From Legionella sp. PC1000 (GTDB taxonomy: Bacteria > Pseudomonadota > Gammaproteobacteria > Legionellales > Legionellaceae), in assembly GCF_014109805.1 (NCBI RefSeq), contig NZ_CP059400.1, positions 776,001 through 840,000 of the forward strand: a DNA stretch of 64,000 nucleotides, given 5' to 3'. Position numbers and translations under genes: made by a program. The notes under the pieces were generated by a model, which had not been told where the DNA came from, made no database searches, and saw only the letters and a list, made by a program, of their open reading frames with translations. Shown in pieces: positions 18,342-27,756 of the stretch (position 1 is its first letter; each line of letters begins with the position of its first letter).

Positions 18342-18689
18342 ACAGTATTTTTTTTAATTTGAATAAGTAGGTATATCATATGCTGTCTTGAAAAAACATT
18401 CTACGATGTTAAGCAATGAGTGTGGTATTTAATTGTTTTTGATACACTCATATGAGTGCTTCGCCGAGTTCTTGCACTTGAGAATTTGGTCAAAATATGA
18501 GACAATATGGTTCTATTTCTGCTCTTGTAATTTTGAAATTTATCTCAAGATCAGGGGTTGTTAAGCCTTTCGCTAGCCTGAGCTAAAATGGTCTGGTTCT
18601 CGAGTACCGAAGCAGCTACAGGTAGTAGAAATGTAAACAGACCCTTGGGAAATTACAGAGACCTAATCATGCTTTTTAGGGAGAATAAT
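18342..18689. other. intergenic region with ATGAGTGT half-sites
   Basis: About 350 bp between rpe and a small divergent gene. It contains ATGAGTGT at 18416-18423, its complement ACACTCAT at 18444-18451, and a perfect 14-bp palindrome CACTCATATGAGTG at 18445-18458. This could be an operator, but no regulator is assigned. The segment GTAAACAGACCCT near 18635 recurs at 46330. No gene seen. Confidence 0.45.
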
Positions 18690-18956
18690 ATGAGTCAAAA
18701 CTGGCCTACCAGAGACAAAGATTTACAAACCGCCCGTGTGATTATGGAAGAATACGCTAGTGAGCGTGAAAGTGATACATTAGGTCTTTTTGAAATTGTT
18801 GTAGATCAAGCGGAAAAAAAAATGAGTTTCCGTTTATCAGGATGGGTTGTCATTTTAGCAAAACATTTTAATTCAACGTATGGCGTGAGCCAGGGTGATT
18901 TTATAACACGGCAAGTCATTACACGTTGTCTGACTCAAGGACACACATTACATTAA
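18690..18956 (+). CDS. small conserved-looking protein of unknown function
   Basis: 88 residues when started at the ATG at 18690, which has AGGGAG six bases upstream; the longer reading frame upstream lacks an RBS and has low-quality composition. The protein (MSQNWPTRDKDLQTA...) is soluble, acidic at the start, with a middle strand-rich part KMSFRLSGWVVILAKHF. No signal peptide or known motif. A short perfect palindrome (GACCCTAG-C-CTAGGGTC, 18962-18978) directly follows and may act as a weak terminator. Confidence 0.65.
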   Translation: MSQNWPTRDKDLQTARVIMEEYASERESDTLGLFEIVVDQAEKKMSFRLSGWVVILAKHFNSTYGVSQGDFITRQVITRCLTQGHTLH

Positions 18957-19510
18957 ACGCAGACCCTAGCCTAGGGTCCTCTAATTAATATTGATTTGAT
19001 GTGACTGCAGATAGTGAGAAAATTTCTTCGCATGATGCCTCAAATAACTCGGACAGGTGCTAAGCATTTAACTTCCCGGGTTTATGGCACTTTCCTCATC
19101 TACTCTTAGAATTGATACAGGTATTTATTATAATTTTGTTTGAACTCATCGGAATTTTGATATTGAACCAAGGCTTGGTTTAGTTTTGTTAATAAATCAG
19201 AATTAGCAGGATTAACAGCTATCCCATAGCCATAACCGTACATATAGCGTGGGCCTATTAATCTAAATGTGTTTGCTGAATTGGACGCCCAGTAAGTCGC
19301 CGTCGGGTTATCCAGAAGAATAATATCTACATTTCCTGCACTTAAAGCTGCGAGTTGCTCTTGAATGCCGCCATAATACTTCACAGTGGGATTTTTTACC
19401 CCCATCTCCTTAATTTGGTCGAAAAATACCGTGCCAGTTTCCAATCCTATTTTTTTAGTATTTAAGAGATCCAGGCTAAACGATTCTTTTGTATTAGACA
19501 TTCTTTCTAG

Positions 19511-20374
19511 GTTCCGTGAACCAATTTTCTAGCGCATCCATATAAGCGCTCCGGCCAAATGTAAGAACCCGGAAAAAGCGGTCGTTGTTTTATCAAAACG
19601 AGAAAAAACACGCCGAAAGTGTTTGATTTTGGAGAAAAAAGCTTCAACTAAAAACCGCTCTTTGTACTGCTCTTTATCGATTTTTCTTGGGTTCTTCGCA
19701 TTCTTTTTTGACGGAATGGTTGCAATACAGCCTTGACTCTCCAGTGTGTCAACAAGTGCCTGTGAATCATATCCTTTATCTGCAAGAACTATCGTGTCAC
19801 GCTGCTCCTTCAATAGCTCTGCTGCTTGAGTAATATCGTTTCGATGTCCCCCGGTCAGGATAAACTTAATCGGATTCCCCAGTCCATCCACCAAAGCGTG
19901 AATTTTAGTGGTAAAACCTCCTTTACTGCGCCCCAATGCCTGAGCATCATTCCCTTCCTTGTCGTAACCAGATGCACACGCATGCGCGCGCACTATGGTG
20001 GCATCAATCATGACGGCTTGATCATCAACATCGCTAACTGAAGACATTAAGCCAGTCCAAATGCCGCGATCTGACCACATTTTATATCGCTTGTGAATTT
20101 TACGCCAATGTCCGTAATAGGGCGGGAGCAGGCGCCATTGACAGCCTGTACGTAATACATACCAGACTCCTTCCACAAAGCATCTTGTCTTCTCATTATT
20201 CTTAATGTGCAATCCTTTTACTCCTTGCAGAAAAGAATAAATTGTATCCCAGACTCGTTCTGATATATTATTATACATGTAGGCAGTTCCATTAGTGTTG
20301 TTAACGATCGCAATCGAATTTCACTATAAAAACTGCCTACTTTTCAAGTAATTAAAAAAATTGGTTCACGGAAC
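19511..20374 (-). mobile_element. IS5-family insertion sequence, copy 1 (864 bp)
   Basis: Terminal inverted repeats GTTCCGTGAACCAATTTT are identical for 18 bp at both ends. CTAG is repeated on each side (19507-19510 and 20375-20378); the target duplication is either CTAG or the central TA. The outer end GGTTCCGTGAACC is itself palindromic. Its transposase is at 19529-20278. An apparently identical, oppositely oriented copy is at 37335-38198. Confidence 0.93.
19529..20278 (-). CDS. IS5-family transposase (IS427-like), copy 1
   Basis: 249 residues in one uninterrupted frame. The N-terminal DUF4096-type part includes CQWRLLPPYYGHW. The DDE catalytic domain shows MIDATIVRAH (first Asp), LADKGYDSQALV (second Asp) and FLVEAFFSKIKHFRR (Glu followed by basic residues). 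Many IS427-group elements need a programmed frameshift to make this protein; here no frameshift is needed. The protein is identical to that of copy 2, so both elements are probably active or recently moved. Confidence 0.93.
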   Translation of the reverse strand: MYNNISERVWDTIYSFLQGVKGLHIKNNEKTRCFVEGVWYVLRTGCQWRLLPPYYGHWRKIHKRYKMWSDRGIWTGLMSSVSDVDDQAVMIDATIVRAHACASGYDKEGNDAQALGRSKGGFTTKIHALVDGLGNPIKFILTGGHRNDITQAAELLKEQRDTIVLADKGYDSQALVDTLESQGCIATIPSKKNAKNPRKIDKEQYKERFLVEAFFSKIKHFRRVFSRFDKTTTAFSGFLHLAGALIWMR

Positions 20375-20775
20375 CTAGAAATCGAGAGAAGCTTTGCAGA
20401 TAGGGTAGGCTGAAATTGACTATTTTTGCGCGTTCAGTAGTTATAGTTATCGAGCTGAGTGCGACATCTACTTTTTGACTAGCCACTGCATCAAGTAATT
20501 GATTGAAACGCATCACATGGAAGACACAAGTCCTATTCATGATTTTGCATAGACTGTTTATCATATCCACATCAAAACCAAAGAGTTGATTATGATTTCC
20601 TTGCATGACGAACGGAGGATCAAAGCTTTCGACACCTACATTTAAAGGTTCACCTTGAGCAAAAAGTGAAGAAGTGAAACAAATAAATGCAATCAGAATT
20701 AAACGGATCATTTTATATTATAGAATTGTTATTGATTTTTATAGGTTATATTATAACGGCAGTATTCATTTTGGA

Positions 20776-23529
20776 ATGAAAAAAATAAAATTTATGCAAA
20801 TCGAAATTCCTGAGTTATTGCAATCAAAAGCATGGTTCATTGAAAAGCATCTGTCCGATTTGCACCATCCCTTGCGTGAAAGTGTCATCAAATTACTCCT
20901 CATCAGTGATTATGCATGCAGGCAAATTCAAATATTAAAAGCATTACTCATTGAGGATAAGTGTTCTTCTTTGATGGCACGGGAAGATTATTTTCGTACT
21001 TTGAAAAATGTGTCATTTAATGTGCCGCAAGCAGCTTATTTGCGTGCATTACGTCATTTCCGCAATACGCATTTTTTGCGGTTGCTTCTTCTTGAAATAT
21101 CCGCTATTGCCAATACAGAGCAGATTCTGCATGCCTGGTCTGATTGTGCTGATGCGCTTATTTTGCATGCGCTAGAGTATTGTAAACAAGGTTTGTCCTT
21201 ACGTTATGGTATTCCACGTGATGCAGAGGGAAATGAAGTAGAGTTATTTACTCTGGCCATGGGGAAACTAGGGGGCAGAGAGTTGAATTACTCTTCTGAT
21301 GTAGATCTTATTTTTGCTTATACGGTGGTAGGAGAAACTGATGGTGAAGAGCGCATCGATAATCAACACTATTTCAGTAGATTAGTACAGCAATTTGTAC
21401 AGACCTTACAAAATGTAACCCCGGATGGGTTTGTATTTCGAGTCGATTTAAGATTACGGCCTAATGGAGACAGCGGCCCACTGGTTTCAAGCTTGGCTGC
21501 CATGGAAACTTATTACCAAGAACAAGGTCGTGATTGGGAACGCTATGCTATGGTTAAGACACGGGTAATTACTGAGAAGGTGGATGAGATACAGCCATGG
21601 TTTCAGCGATTGATTGTGCCTTTTGTATATCGCCGTTACGTAGATTTTAGCGTAATTGAATCGTTGCGAAGTATGAAGGCGATGATAGAGCGAGAGGTGC
21701 AAATAAACCCTCGGCTGGATGATATCAAGCGAGGCAAAGGCGGAATCAGAGAAGTAGAGTTTGTTATTCAGAATTTTCAGCTAATCCGCGGGGGACGTTT
21801 GCCGCAATTACAAGAGCAAAATGCTTTGTCGGCTCTTGCTGTTTTAAAGCATGAAAAATTGTTACCGCATACTGATGCTTTAAAACAGGCTTATCTTTTT
21901 TTACGCAAACTCGAAAACACACTCCAGAGTTTAAATGATCAGCAGACTCACTCTTTGCCAGAAGATCCAGTGAAACAGGTACAAATTACTTTGACGATGG
22001 GGTATCGTTCCTGGGACGATTTAATTAACAAATTGCATAAATATCAACGGATTGTTAGTTATGCTTTTCATTCAGTGCTGGGCAAAGTCAAAGACTATGA
22101 AGATGAAAAAAGATTACTAACGAATCAGTTAGCTAGCCTTTGGCAAGGGCATGTTGAGACCACGATGGCAATTAATTTATTAGCCAGCTTAGGTTTTGCC
22201 AATGCCCCTCATTGTTATCAAATGATTCATTCCTTTCGTCATAGTCCTCGTTGTCGACGTTTAACACAAGGCGCACGAATGCGTTTGGATCGATTCATGG
22301 TGATGTTGCTGGTTGAATTGACTCAGGTTGAAAAAACGGACGAGGTTTTATTGCACGTGATGCATTTGCTCGAAAATATTGTGGGACGGAGCGCGTACCT
22401 TGCTCTATTAACAGAGAATCCACAGGTTTTAACCGAATTATTGTTTTGGTTCGCTCAAAGTCCATTTATTACTTCCTTGCTAGTAAATCAACCCTTTTTA
22501 TTGGAAGTATTGCTGGATCAGGGGCAAGAATGGCGGCCTCAGTCGTTGCATCAATTACAAAGACTATTAACTGAAAAATTAGCGCATCATCATGATGTTG
22601 AAGTGCAAGAGGAAATCTTACGTCAATTTAAGCTAACCAATTGGTTAATGGCTGCACGCGCGGAACTTTATGGATTCTGCAATGCTGTGCGTATTGGACA
22701 ATTTTTGTCGGATGTGGCTCAAGTCATTGTAAGCCAGGTTTTAGTTATTGCCAGCGAACAGTTATGTTCCCGATATCCAGAAATGGAACACACAAAATCA
22801 CATTTTGCGATCATTGCTTATGGAAAGTTAGGTAGTCGTGAAATGAATTACGCTTCTGATTTGGATTTGGTGTTTTTACATTCGGCAAAACTATCAGAAG
22901 AAGCCTTAATTACTCGTTTAACTCAAAAAATTTTGCATATGTTGACTACTCGCTCCCAATCTGGGGTGCTTTATACAGTAGATACACGTCTTAGACCATC
23001 CGGAGCAGCGGGGTTATTGGTGAGCCATGTTGATGCTTTTGTTGAATATCAAAAGAATCAGGCATGGACTTGGGAGCACCAAGCTTTATTAAAAGCGCGT
23101 ATTTTGACAGGAAACGCAAGGATTAGGCATGCTTTTTTGCAGTTGAAAAAGTCCGTATTGTTATTGGCGCGCGATAAACCTACATTACTGCATGATGTGG
23201 TGGCGATGCGATCCAAAATGGAGCAGCATCACGATCGAAATCCTATTTCTGGTGGTCTATTGGATTTGGAATTTTTAGTACAGTTTTTAATGCTTCATTT
23301 AGGAGATCCTTCCTTAGCCCGATATACAAATACATTAACCCAACTTCATCATTTATTTTTAGCAGGGGTCTTAAATAAAAAACATTACTCTTTGTTAAAG
23401 AAAGCCTATAAAAAACACCATCAATTATTGCATCAAAATTTATTGCGCCCAGGGATTGGAGAGTACAAAAACATGCAGGATGAAATACTGGCTGTATGTA
23501 AAGCGCTTTTTAACACAGCTTTTGTATAA
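20776..23529 (+). CDS. glnE: bifunctional glutamine synthetase adenylyltransferase/adenylyl-removing enzyme
   Basis: 917 residues from the ATG at 20776 (946 in E. coli). It adds and removes AMP on glutamine synthetase in response to PII. Two nucleotidyltransferase domains are clear: GGRELNYSSDVDLIFAY in the N-terminal adenylyl-removing half and GSREMNYASDLDLVF in the C-terminal adenylylating half, each followed by an R-LRP segment (VDLRLRPNGDSGP; VDTRLRPSGAAG). An upstream in-frame start at 20674 would overlap the divergent binding-protein gene and is rejected, though the RBS at 20776 is weak. It ends at a strong hairpin. Confidence 0.94.
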   Translation: MKKIKFMQIEIPELLQSKAWFIEKHLSDLHHPLRESVIKLLLISDYACRQIQILKALLIEDKCSSLMAREDYFRTLKNVSFNVPQAAYLRALRHFRNTHFLRLLLLEISAIANTEQILHAWSDCADALILHALEYCKQGLSLRYGIPRDAEGNEVELFTLAMGKLGGRELNYSSDVDLIFAYTVVGETDGEERIDNQHYFSRLVQQFVQTLQNVTPDGFVFRVDLRLRPNGDSGPLVSSLAAMETYYQEQGRDWERYAMVKTRVITEKVDEIQPWFQRLIVPFVYRRYVDFSVIESLRSMKAMIEREVQINPRLDDIKRGKGGIREVEFVIQNFQLIRGGRLPQLQEQNALSALAVLKHEKLLPHTDALKQAYLFLRKLENTLQSLNDQQTHSLPEDPVKQVQITLTMGYRSWDDLINKLHKYQRIVSYAFHSVLGKVKDYEDEKRLLTNQLASLWQGHVETTMAINLLASLGFANAPHCYQMIHSFRHSPRCRRLTQGARMRLDRFMVMLLVELTQVEKTDEVLLHVMHLLENIVGRSAYLALLTENPQVLTELLFWFAQSPFITSLLVNQPFLLEVLLDQGQEWRPQSLHQLQRLLTEKLAHHHDVEVQEEILRQFKLTNWLMAARAELYGFCNAVRIGQFLSDVAQVIVSQVLVIASEQLCSRYPEMEHTKSHFAIIAYGKLGSREMNYASDLDLVFLHSAKLSEEALITRLTQKILHMLTTRSQSGVLYTVDTRLRPSGAAGLLVSHVDAFVEYQKNQAWTWEHQALLKARILTGNARIRHAFLQLKKSVLLLARDKPTLLHDVVAMRSKMEQHHDRNPISGGLLDLEFLVQFLMLHLGDPSLARYTNTLTQLHHLFLAGVLNKKHYSLLKKAYKKHHQLLHQNLLRPGIGEYKNMQDEILAVCKALFNTAFV

Positions 23530-23556
23530 GAGATTAGGGTGTATCTCCTAATCTCT
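23529..23556 (+). terminator. hairpin after glnE
   Basis: Ten-bp perfect stem AGAGATTAGG / CCTAATCTCT with an 8-base loop begins at the last base of the glnE stop. The T tract is poor (CTTGCTG), so efficiency is uncertain. A second imperfect hairpin CCAAAGAGAACC / GGTTTCTTTGG at about 23566-23597 could serve rimO on the other strand. Confidence 0.6.
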
Positions 23557-23617
23557 CTTGCTGCCAAAGAGAACCTTCCTGATGGTTTCTTTGGCCAAAA
23601 ATAGGAGGGATTAGTTA

Positions 23618-24925
23618 TTATTTGAATTCAGCGTAAAGATCGTACTCATCACTATCCGTAATCAAGACCTCTGCAAAAGACCCCACTTTGACCCCGGGGG
23701 TTGGCGGTAAAATAACGACACCATCAATTTCCGGAGCATCACTTTGGCTTCGTGCAATGATTTGTTCCTGATTGACTTCATCAATTAATACGGTTTGCAT
23801 ACTGCCAATTTTATTTTCGAGCTTATCGCGGCTAATTTCTGCTTGTAATTGCATGAAGCGATGATAACGTTCTTCTTTAATTTCTTCCGGTACTGGGTCG
23901 CTTAACTCATTTGCTTTGGCGCCTTCAACTGGAGAGTATTTGAAACAACCTACTCGATCTAGCTGAGCTTCCTCGAGGAAGTCGAGCAGCTCTTCAAATT
24001 CTTCTTCGGTTTCTCCGGGAAAGCCAACAATAAAAGTCGACCGCAGGGTAATCGTCGGGCAAATTTCTCGCCAAGAAGCAATGCGCAATAAAGTATTTTC
24101 ACTGCTTGCGGGGCGCTTCATTGCTTTGAGTATTCGCGAATTGGCATGTTGTAATGGAATATCCAAATACGGGAGGATAAGGCCGTCTCGCATTAAAGGT
24201 ATAATTTCGTCTACATGGGGATAGGGGTAAACATAATGCAGACGAATCCAAATGCCAAGGGCCCCTAATTGCTCGCATAAATCATAAAAACGGGTGTTAA
24301 CGGTTTTTCCTTTCCAGCTTACTGGTTGATAGCGTGTATCCACACCATAGGCACTCGTATCCTGAGAAATCACTAAGATTTCGTTAACACCTGCATCTTT
24401 TAATTTTTGGGCTTCCGTTAGGACTTGAGCCATTGGGTAACTTTGCAATTTTCCACGCATGCTAGGAATAATGCAAAAAGTACATTTTTGATTGCATCCC
24501 TCAGAGATTTTCAAGTATGCATAATGACGTGGAGTTAGTTTAATTCCCTGAGGGGGAATAAGTTGGGTAAAAGGATCTGCAGGCGGGGGTAAATGCTGAT
24601 GAACCGCATTGACCACTTCTTCATAGGCGTGTGCACCACTAATGTGCAGAACATCTGGGCATGCTTCTTTAATAATCTCTGCTTTAGCACCTAGGCAACC
24701 CGTGACAATAACACGCCCGTTTTCTGCCATTGCTTCTTTAATCGTATCTAGCGATTCTTTAACGGCGCTATCAATAAATCCACAGGTATTGATAACTACT
24801 ACACCTGCATCTTGATAACTGGACACTAATTCATATCCCTGAGCACGCAATTGGGTGATGATGCGTTCTGAATCTACCAGAGCTTTGGGACAACCCAGGC
24901 TAACAAAACCTACTTTATGATTCAT
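23618..24925 (-). CDS. rimO: ribosomal protein S12 methylthiotransferase
   Basis: 435 residues, the normal length. A radical-SAM enzyme that adds a methylthio group to Asp88 of ribosomal protein S12. The N-terminal UPF0004 domain has [14 protein letters not shown] and NTCGFIDSA with its cluster cysteines; the radical-SAM motif is CNQKCTFC; the C-terminus is a TRAM domain. SLGCPKxLVDSE distinguishes RimO from MiaB. Confidence 0.95.
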   Translation of the reverse strand: MNHKVGFVSLGCPKALVDSERIITQLRAQGYELVSSYQDAGVVVINTCGFIDSAVKESLDTIKEAMAENGRVIVTGCLGAKAEIIKEACPDVLHISGAHAYEEVVNAVHQHLPPPADPFTQLIPPQGIKLTPRHYAYLKISEGCNQKCTFCIIPSMRGKLQSYPMAQVLTEAQKLKDAGVNEILVISQDTSAYGVDTRYQPVSWKGKTVNTRFYDLCEQLGALGIWIRLHYVYPYPHVDEIIPLMRDGLILPYLDIPLQHANSRILKAMKRPASSENTLLRIASWREICPTITLRSTFIVGFPGETEEEFEELLDFLEEAQLDRVGCFKYSPVEGAKANELSDPVPEEIKEERYHRFMQLQAEISRDKLENKIGSMQTVLIDEVNQEQIIARSQSDAPEIDGVVILPPTPGVKVGSFAEVLITDSDEYDLYAEFK

Positions 24926-25245
24926 AAAACTCTAACTGTAAAAAAAGTGAACGAATTATACCTCTTAATGCGCCTTTTTGTCGACAGGATTATGGTAAAT
25001 TTAAGTTATTTTAAGTTGCGGTTTTTATGGTACTTATGAGGCTTTTCTTAAAATTTTTTCATCCCGTTTCACGCTCCTTCCTACGTACCACGCTTTATGC
25101 GCGGTATCCAGGAGATCGATCTCTTTTGAAACTGAACTCAAATATATCTTGGTATCTTTCTGGATACCGCGCATAAAGCGCGGTACCTAGGGGAAATTAT
25201 ATGACAGTAACCTATTCTTTAAGTTTGCGACTACCTCCCTAGCAA
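24926..25245. other. intergenic region with a REPIN-like repeat
   Basis: 320 bp between rimO and the glycosyltransferase operon. Its main content is the paired repeat at 25079-25191. No gene seen. The repeat lies just past the end of the operon and may help stop or protect its transcript. Confidence 0.7.
25079..25191. repeat. REPIN-like inverted repeat, CTTTATGCGCGG core
   Basis: Left arm CCTACGTACCACGCTTTATG-CGCGGTATCCAG and right arm CTGGATACCGCGCATAAAGCGCGGTACCTAGG are inverted copies about 30 bp long, separated by some 50 bp of AT-richer DNA. Same family and similar layout as 46150-46259; half units occur at 3567 and 50449. Confidence 0.8.
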
Positions 25246-26349
25246 TCATCTTTGTCTTTTTATTATTGTGTCTATTGGATTATTTTGATTTAAAAATGCA
25301 TGTACTTTGGCCATGGTTTCGTTCCACGAGGGGAAATTGTGATAAGCAGCAAGCGAAGAAAAACTCATCTCTTGTAATAATCCCCGGTTTTTAATTAATT
25401 TTATAATGTACTCCCTGAGCATGGTACTGTCGCCAGGAGTTATCAAGAACCCGTTAATTGCATCATTTACAATCTCAGGCACGCCGCCAGTATTCGTCGC
25501 AATGACTGGAATGCCTGCTCCCATTGCTTCCGTATAAACAATTCCGTAGCTTTCGAAATAAGAAGGAACAATGAGTAGGTGCTGCGAAAGGAGTTCTTTT
25601 TTTAAATTTTCAATATCAAGTAAGCCATGAATTTTTATATTATCCTCAAGTTTTAAATAAGTAATCATCTTGAATATTTTTCTTGTATACCTCAAATCAA
25701 AATGAAGATCGCCAACAATTGATAATTGCCAAGAGTTGTAATCTATTTGTGATAGAGCCTGGAGCAGGACATGCAGCCCCTTGTTATACAAGAGGTTGCC
25801 AATAAAAATAATCATGAGCTTATTGTCTTGGCATTTAAGCTTGATGTTATCCCTTAAAATATCCAGTTGCAGGCGATCTTTTCCAGGATAGGCAATTAAG
25901 GAGTTATGGTTTTTCCCAATAATTTTCGAAATGGATTTTTCTGTGGAAATGCTATTGAAAATAAAACCGTTTACCGATTTAAGGTAGATACTCTCTATTT
26001 TTTTAGTGAGCCATTTCCTTAAAGAATTTTGCAATGCATTTGCCTGTAAAAGATGAACAATACTTATAATGGGAAAATTTGCTATTTTTTTTAGTTTTTT
26101 ATTTAGAATAAATAATGAATTAAAATTCATCTCATCTTCTAAAAGGACATCAGGAGAAAATTCAATAATTTCATGGATTAGTTTTTTCGAAAAATTATTT
26201 CTGATTAATCCCCAAAAATTCTTTTTCTCTTGCGAAAAAATCTTAACAACCACACCTTGTGAACGTAAATATTCAACTAACTTATAATCATAAATATATC
26301 CACCGGTAGTGGTAGTGATAGACCCATAAAGAATTAATCCTACGCGCAT
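25246..26349 (-). CDS. GT4-type glycosyltransferase
   Basis: 367 residues, GT-B fold, family 4 of glycosyltransferases. The C-terminal donor-binding half shows the retaining EX7E motif in FESYGIVYTEAMGAGIPV, followed by ATNTGGVPEIV; IFIGNLLYNKGLHVLLQAL begins that half. The N-terminus GLILYGSITTTTGGYIYDYK is the usual acceptor-domain start. It is the last gene of a four-gene operon and overlaps the pterin synthase homologue by 10 bp. In this context the acceptor is probably the pteridine or pyrimidine made by the other three proteins, by analogy with pterin glucosyltransferases of cyanobacteria; sugar and acceptor are not visible in the sequence. Confidence 0.85.
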   Translation of the reverse strand: MRVGLILYGSITTTTGGYIYDYKLVEYLRSQGVVVKIFSQEKKNFWGLIRNNFSKKLIHEIIEFSPDVLLEDEMNFNSLFILNKKLKKIANFPIISIVHLLQANALQNSLRKWLTKKIESIYLKSVNGFIFNSISTEKSISKIIGKNHNSLIAYPGKDRLQLDILRDNIKLKCQDNKLMIIFIGNLLYNKGLHVLLQALSQIDYNSWQLSIVGDLHFDLRYTRKIFKMITYLKLEDNIKIHGLLDIENLKKELLSQHLLIVPSYFESYGIVYTEAMGAGIPVIATNTGGVPEIVNDAINGFLITPGDSTMLREYIIKLIKNRGLLQEMSFSSLAAYHNFPSWNETMAKVHAFLNQNNPIDTIIKRQR

Positions 26350-26726
26350 TTGGTTTCTCTATAACTGGCTTGAGCAATATCATCCTCCCATAATCTAATC
26401 GTAATTTGACTGTCAACCGGGAGGTCAATGTGATTATTAAATTTTTGCCAGAGAATTTTAGAAAACAGTTCGAGACTCGGATTTTGGTTTTTAAATTCAG
26501 GAAGCTCATTTAATATCTTATCCTGAAAATAAGATATTAATTGATCGATATGCGCCCTGACTTCAACGATATCAATCAGAAAATTGAACTCGTCAAGCTC
26601 TGTATTTGCAATTTCCAATTCAAAACTATAGTGGTGGGAGTGTCTTAAATTTTCTGCTCCAAAATCTTTCCCAATCAAGAAGTGTTGTGCAATGAAATTT
26701 TTTCTTAACATTAAATGATGCATCAT
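26340..26726 (-). CDS. 6-pyruvoyl-tetrahydropterin synthase/QueD family protein with Glu at the catalytic Cys position
   Basis: 128 residues from the ATG at 26726, chosen because GGGGAG lies 4-5 bases upstream (an earlier in-frame ATG at 26738 contains that RBS). The T-fold family zinc ligands are present: H15 in FIAQHF, and H29 and H31 in HSHHYSFEL. Canonical enzymes have Cys-x3-His-Gly-His; here the Cys is Glu25 (ENLRHSH). Glu at this place is known from PTPS-III proteins, which cleave the dihydroneopterin triphosphate side chain to 6-hydroxymethyl-dihydropterin. The C-terminal catalytic region is IRLWEDDIAQASY. It overlaps both neighbours in the operon. Confidence 0.85.
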   Translation of the reverse strand: MMHHLMLRKNFIAQHFLIGKDFGAENLRHSHHYSFELEIANTELDEFNFLIDIVEVRAHIDQLISYFQDKILNELPEFKNQNPSLELFSKILWQKFNNHIDLPVDSQITIRLWEDDIAQASYRETKCA

Positions 26727-26727
26727 T

Positions 26728-27756
26728 TTACTCCCCATAGGTTAAAGTGATAAATAAAGTATCATGTGGATTAGAATCCAATAATTGATAGGCTTTATTC
26801 GCATCAGTAATATGAAATTTATGAGAAATGAACCGTTCCGGCTTTATTTTCTCCAACATTTTAAAAACAACTTCGAATCGTCGATCTTTTGTCCATCTCC
26901 CTTGGAGTTCAGAGGCAATCGTACTGACCTGACTTGCAATGACTTTAATACGATTTCGATGAAAACGCCCCCCTAAATCAATAGCACATGGTTTTCTTCC
27001 ATACCAAGATCCCAGAATGATGCGCCCTTCATAAGCAGCAAATGAGATAGCGCTATTGAGTGCATCAGGATTACCTGTCAATTCATAAATAAGATCGATC
27101 GTGTTTGATTTTACGTTTTTAAGGTAATTGGTTACCTGCGAATGAAGATCAGATTGGGATGCATCAAAAGTACGTTCAGCTCCTAACTGCATACAAAGAT
27201 TTCTTCTTTTGGCATGTAAATCAATCCCAAGAAGACTGGTTAACGGGAATTGTTGCAATAAAGCAGCAGTAAGAAGGCCCACAATTCCAAGCCCCAAAAT
27301 AAGTACGTTTTCTCCGATTAAAGGGGAACCATCCAATACCAGGTTTATTGCTGTTTCCATATTGGGTATAAATAATGCGTCATAAGGAGATATGTGCTCC
27401 GGTAACACAATAATTTGTGTTTCCTTGGCACAAAAATAACTTTCGTGTGGATTAAATACAAACACCCATTGATTGAGTAAATGGTTTAATTTTCTATTAC
27501 CTGCTTCAATTACTTTCCCAATAGAACAATAACCGTACTTGAATGGGTAACTTAGTTTATGTTTCAGAGAAGGAATTGTTTCATCCAGGCACAGCTCAGT
27601 GGGCATTAAGCCGCGATAAAAAAGCATTTCTGTACCCGAACTTATTCCTGAAATAATGTTTTGAATCAACACTTCATCCGTTTTCGGTCTTGGAATAGAT
27701 TCTTCTAAGACAGATACTTGCTTGGGTTGATTAAAATAGAGCACATGATTTTTCAA
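26728..27756 (-). CDS. medium-chain dehydrogenase/reductase, zinc-free, BchC-like
   Basis: 342 residues. The NAD(P)-binding Rossmann motif is VLILGLGIVGLLTAALL near residue 150. The N-terminal catalytic domain has ISGISSGTEMLFYRG where zinc alcohol dehydrogenases carry the catalytic Cys, so the catalytic zinc site is absent; this SGTE pattern is typical of BchC-like and related reductases. The start is TTG at 27756, overlapping the TGA of the upstream gene, with AAAGGA in front. In the operon it may oxidise or reduce a side chain of the pterin or the sugar. Exact reaction unknown. Confidence 0.83.
   Translation of the reverse strand: MKNHVLYFNQPKQVSVLEESIPRPKTDEVLIQNIISGISSGTEMLFYRGLMPTELCLDETIPSLKHKLSYPFKYGYCSIGKVIEAGNRKLNHLLNQWVFVFNPHESYFCAKETQIIVLPEHISPYDALFIPNMETAINLVLDGSPLIGENVLILGLGIVGLLTAALLQQFPLTSLLGIDLHAKRRNLCMQLGAERTFDASQSDLHSQVTNYLKNVKSNTIDLIYELTGNPDALNSAISFAAYEGRIILGSWYGRKPCAIDLGGRFHRNRIKVIASQVSTIASELQGRWTKDRRFEVVFKMLEKIKPERFISHKFHITDANKAYQLLDSNPHDTLFITLTYGE

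Larger units (their letters stand above)
19106..20711 (-). pseudogene. amino-acid-type ABC solute-binding protein, split by an IS element
   Basis: The N-terminal part (signal peptide and LNVGVESFDPPFVMQG, then the FGFDVDMINSLC region) lies at 20375-20711 and the C-terminal part at 19106-19506. Removing the IS and one CTAG copy restores a single frame of 245 residues (join reads SFSRFLERMSNTKE), a normal size for family-3 periplasmic binding proteins of polar amino acids. Both halves still look intact, so the disruption is recent. The C-terminal part could start at a new ATG but would lack a signal peptide. No permease or ATPase gene adjoins. Confidence 0.92.
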
